From positions 6,085,001 through 6,149,000 of the forward strand of contig NC_134029.1 in NCBI RefSeq assembly GCF_964204645.1: a stretch of DNA of 64,000 bases, in the 5' to 3' direction. Of the stretch, positions 63,977 to 64,000 are shown one piece after another. This stretch comes from Tubulanus polymorphus (lineage: Eukaryota > Nemertea > Palaeonemertea > Tubulaniformes > Tubulanidae). The notes beneath the pieces were generated by a model that saw only the letters and a list, made by a program, of their open reading frames with translations, was not told the DNA's origin and made no database searches. The translations under genes and the position numbers were made by a program. Every line of letters starts with the position of its first letter. The first letter of the stretch is position 1.

Positions 63977-64000
63977 AATTACCTGACAGCTACCCGCGCA

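Noticed and set aside
1-64000. CRISPR arrays, prokaryotic operons, rRNA genes
   Set aside because: No regularly spaced direct repeats, no gene strings with Shine-Dalgarno sites, no rRNA-like sequence; the window is clearly eukaryotic.

Overview
The window is invertebrate animal (metazoan) nuclear DNA. It is AT-rich, the genes are split into small exons with GT-AG introns, several microsatellites and many short inverted-repeat (MITE-like) elements are present, and no operons are visible. The species cannot be named from the sequence alone. The coding content is a cluster of four complete Cys-loop ligand-gated anion channel subunit genes of the glycine-receptor/GluCl-like class, plus one ankyrin-repeat gene. 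All five models were assembled by joining exons at GT/AG sites with consistent phase; each closes to a full reading frame from ATG to stop.

Layout. 1-2058: flanking DNA with one inverted-repeat element (529-851). 2059-9993, minus strand: receptor 1 (8 exons, 437 aa), whose introns hold a ~450-bp GGGAGA repeat, fold-back elements and an inverted pair of tRNA-like SINE heads. 9994-32782: about 23 kb without a convincing gene, holding scattered MITE-like elements and palindromes. 32783-35214, plus strand: ankyrin-repeat gene (5 exons, 638 aa). 35215-40101: non-coding. 40102-43697, plus: receptor 2 (8 exons, 419 aa). 43698-49546: mostly non-coding, with one possible orphan 3' exon at 44112-44281. 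49547-56378, plus: receptor 3 (8 exons, 453 aa). 58719-63976, plus: receptor 4 (8 exons, 411 aa), ending just before the window edge.

How the genes relate. The four receptors share intron positions and phases, including 68-nt and 83-nt exons and a single exon for M1-M3, so they are old tandem (partly inverted) duplicates. All have the Cys-loop with 13 intervening residues and the Pro-Ala-Arg anion-selectivity motif before M2. Receptors 2 and 3 keep nearly all glycine-type binding-site residues. Receptors 1 and 4 have lost several; receptor 1 also lacks the second (loop C) disulfide. All four replace the usual M2 6' threonine with Leu/Ile/Ile/Val, which predicts altered picrotoxin sensitivity. 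A plausible inference is that the cluster encodes agonist-binding and accessory subunits of heteromeric chloride channels. The ankyrin gene has no evident functional link to them.
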